From Methylophilus sp. 42 (GTDB lineage: Bacteria; Pseudomonadota; Gammaproteobacteria; Burkholderiales; Methylophilaceae): 64,000 bases of DNA. The notes under the pieces were generated by a model, which was not told where the DNA came from, searched no databases, and saw nothing but the letters and a program-made list of their open reading frames with translations. The stretch covers positions 2,536,961-2,600,960 of the forward strand of contig NZ_KB913031.1 of assembly GCF_000384155.1 (NCBI RefSeq), written 5' to 3'. Of this stretch, positions 62,630-64,000 are shown in pieces; position 1 is the stretch's first letter; the number at the start of each line of letters is the position of its first letter. The translations under genes and the position numbers were made by a program.

Positions 62630-63373
62630 CTAAGTCAGCAGCAAGGTATATGACTGTAAGCCATGCTGATCCCAACATGCGCACACGGCGTGATCATGCC
62701 AGTCACCCAGCACCATACGTTCGCAGGCATGGCCATCAATCTCCAGCCGATGGCGGCCAGGTCTATGCGTATGACCATGTAATAACACGTCCGGGTAATC
62801 ATATTCACGCAGCAAGGCGGCCACCGCTTCTGGATTCACATCCATGATATCCATGCCATACTTGCTTTTATTTTGTGTACTTTGCTGACGTGCCTGTTCG
62901 GCAAAGGCCAGTCGGGCGGGGAGCGGCTGTGCGAGAAAAGCCTGCTGCCATTGCGGTGTGCGTACCTGGCTGCGGAACTGCTGGTAAGCCACATCGTCGG
63001 TACACAAGGCATCACCATGGCTCAAAAGAATGCGTGTTTCGCCTAATGTCAGCAAGGTTGGATCAGGCAACAATTGCAAGCCACTGGCTTGCGCAAAACC
63101 TTGGCCAATTAAGAAATCACGGTTGCCATGCATAAAGTATAACTTCACGCCCTGGTCCGAGATCGCACGTAACGCTTGCACAATTGGCGCAAACTCCGCG
63201 CCGTGCTGCGGGTCAGCGAGAATATCATCGCCCACCCACACTTCAACAAAATCACCGAGGATATACAGCGCTTCAGCCGTCGTAACTTCCGTCCGCAGCC
63301 AATGCAAAAAAGCCTGCGTTACCGCAGGCCTTTGCGCACATAAGTGCAGATCAGAAATGATCCATGTGGTCAT
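62630..63373 (-). CDS. lpxH: UDP-2,3-diacylglucosamine diphosphatase
   Basis: This 247-residue calcineurin-like metallophosphoesterase makes lipid X in lipid A synthesis. Metal-binding motifs are WIISDLHL, GDFVEVWVGDD, FMHGNRDFLIG, LSHGDALCTDD and HGHTHRPGRH. It lies 3 bp after ppiB, the usual proteobacterial neighbour. Confidence 0.96.
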   Translation of the reverse strand: MTTWIISDLHLCAQRPAVTQAFLHWLRTEVTTAEALYILGDFVEVWVGDDILADPQHGAEFAPIVQALRAISDQGVKLYFMHGNRDFLIGQGFAQASGLQLLPDPTLLTLGETRILLSHGDALCTDDVAYQQFRSQVRTPQWQQAFLAQPLPARLAFAEQARQQSTQNKSKYGMDIMDVNPEAVAALLREYDYPDVLLHGHTHRPGRHRLEIDGHACERMVLGDWHDHAVCACWDQHGLQSYTLLLT

Positions 63374-63376
63374 GCC

Positions 63377-63871
63377 TTAGGCAACCACAACGGCTTTTTC
63401 AATGATCACTGGTTCCACTGGCACATCCTGGTGGCCAGCGCGATTGGTCGTTGGTACGGCTTTGATCTTGTCGATCACGTCCATGCCTTCAACCACTTTA
63501 CCGAAGACACAGTAACCCCAACCCTGGCTGGTCGGTGCAGTAAAGTTGAGGAAGTCGTTATCTTTCACGTTGATAAAGAATTGTGCAGACGCTGAGTCCG
63601 GCACCATGGTACGCGCCATGGCCAAGGTGTATTTGTCGTTAGACAAGCCATTGTCAGCCTCGTTTTTGATGGTTGCGTCGGTCGCTTTTTGCTTCATGTT
63701 GGTGTCAAAACCGCCACCCTGGATCATGAAGTCGTTAATCACGCGATGAAAAATCACGCCATCATAAAACCCTTTTTCAACGTAGCTCAAAAAGTTAGCC
63801 ACGGTAATCGGGGCTTTTTCTGCGTTGAGTTCAATCGTAATATCGCCAAAATTGGTAGTCAGTTTGACCAA
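63377..63871 (-). CDS. ppiB: Cytoplasmic peptidyl-prolyl cis-trans isomerase B (cyclophilin)
   Basis: This 164-residue protein has no signal peptide. Cyclophilin active-site blocks are [33 protein letters not shown] and [18 protein letters not shown]. It catalyses prolyl isomerisation in the cytosol. It follows the partial isomerase gene at the window end and precedes lpxH. Confidence 0.97.
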   Translation of the reverse strand: MVKLTTNFGDITIELNAEKAPITVANFLSYVEKGFYDGVIFHRVINDFMIQGGGFDTNMKQKATDATIKNEADNGLSNDKYTLAMARTMVPDSASAQFFINVKDNDFLNFTAPTSQGWGYCVFGKVVEGMDVIDKIKAVPTTNRAGHQDVPVEPVIIEKAVVVA

Positions 63872-63916
63872 AATATTCTCCGTTTATTGAGGATGATGAT
63901 AGTTATTTACTAACCG

Positions 63917-64000
63917 TTACTTGCTAGTCACTATCGTTGCACGTTTAATGATGACCGACCGAATCGGCACATCGGAAAAGCCGCGTTGGTTGCCAGTAGG
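63917..64000 (-). CDS. C-terminal end of a second cyclophilin-type isomerase (partial)
   Basis: The last 27 codons of a minus-strand gene enter from the right edge and stop at 63917: TGNQRGFSDVPIRSVIIKRA is followed by a short tail. This matches the end of ppiB ([19 protein letters not shown]), so it is another cyclophilin, probably the periplasmic PpiA type. The start is outside the window, so localisation cannot be confirmed. Confidence 0.75.
   Translation of the reverse strand, partial: PTGNQRGFSDVPIRSVIIKRATIVTSK

Overview
The window looks like a stretch of chromosome from a betaproteobacterium, most likely a methylotroph of the Methylophilaceae (Methylophilus/Methylotenera type). This rests on gene content and order: a betaproteobacterial cox cluster (DUF2244-coxB-coxA-small ORF-ctaG-coxC, then DUF2909/SURF1/SCO-like/ctaA/ctaB), the pcnB-folK-dNK-panB cluster, tsaB-rimI, an OFA-family transporter, a secreted PQQ-type dehydrogenase and a PEP-CTERM protein. 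There is no rRNA operon, CRISPR array, prophage or recognisable IS transposase. Most genes are housekeeping genes. The species is inferred; no marker gene decides it.

Layout. 1-5030: an AraC regulator cut by the window edge, divergent from a two-propeller PQQ dehydrogenase-like protein, a PsiF protein with two near-identical repeats, and a GGDEF-EAL protein. 5082-13613 (mostly minus strand): a complete cytochrome c oxidase locus (structural genes, haem O/A synthesis, copper insertion, SURF1), including a 33-residue membrane protein with a TTG start. 14215-17358: a DUF2189 membrane protein, then an AT-rich patch with a two-gene HEPN/helical-repeat operon. That patch lies between tRNA-Leu(CAA) and a degenerate copy of the tRNA 3' end, so it may be a small island. 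17415-26452: queA, a lytic transglycosylase, proS, a LemA/TPM membrane cluster, and tsaB-rimI with a HolD (psi)-like gene. 26621-34923: a PEP-CTERM protein, panB, dNK, folK, pcnB, cobalamin adenosyltransferase, murI and ilvE. 35036-37132: a SCO lipoprotein and an iron-storage set, namely two bacterioferritins with complementary active-site losses and a bfd gene under a Fur-box promoter. 37247-43783: EamA transporter, SRPBCC protein, metallopeptidase, plsC, gmhB, glyS, glyQ. 43934-49875: a heavy-metal RND efflux operon with a His-rich leader gene. 50486-56652: lnt joined to a four-gene cluster that resembles the Francisella/Bordetella lipid A amino-sugar pathway (NaxD type), then phoB. 56824-64000: OFA transporter, ribH-nusB, a large MASE1-CHASE-PAS-PAS-GGDEF cyclase, lpxH and two peptidyl-prolyl isomerases.

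The most unusual structure is a three-copy intergenic element of about 0.6 kb (27416-28070, 32959-33568, 49881-50493). Its left and right halves are imperfect inverted copies of each other, its termini carry small palindromes, and sequence found in the right arm of two copies sits inverted in the left arm of the third. All three copies lie in one orientation between convergent genes. No transposase is visible. It could be a non-autonomous mobile element, a structured RNA/terminator module, or both.
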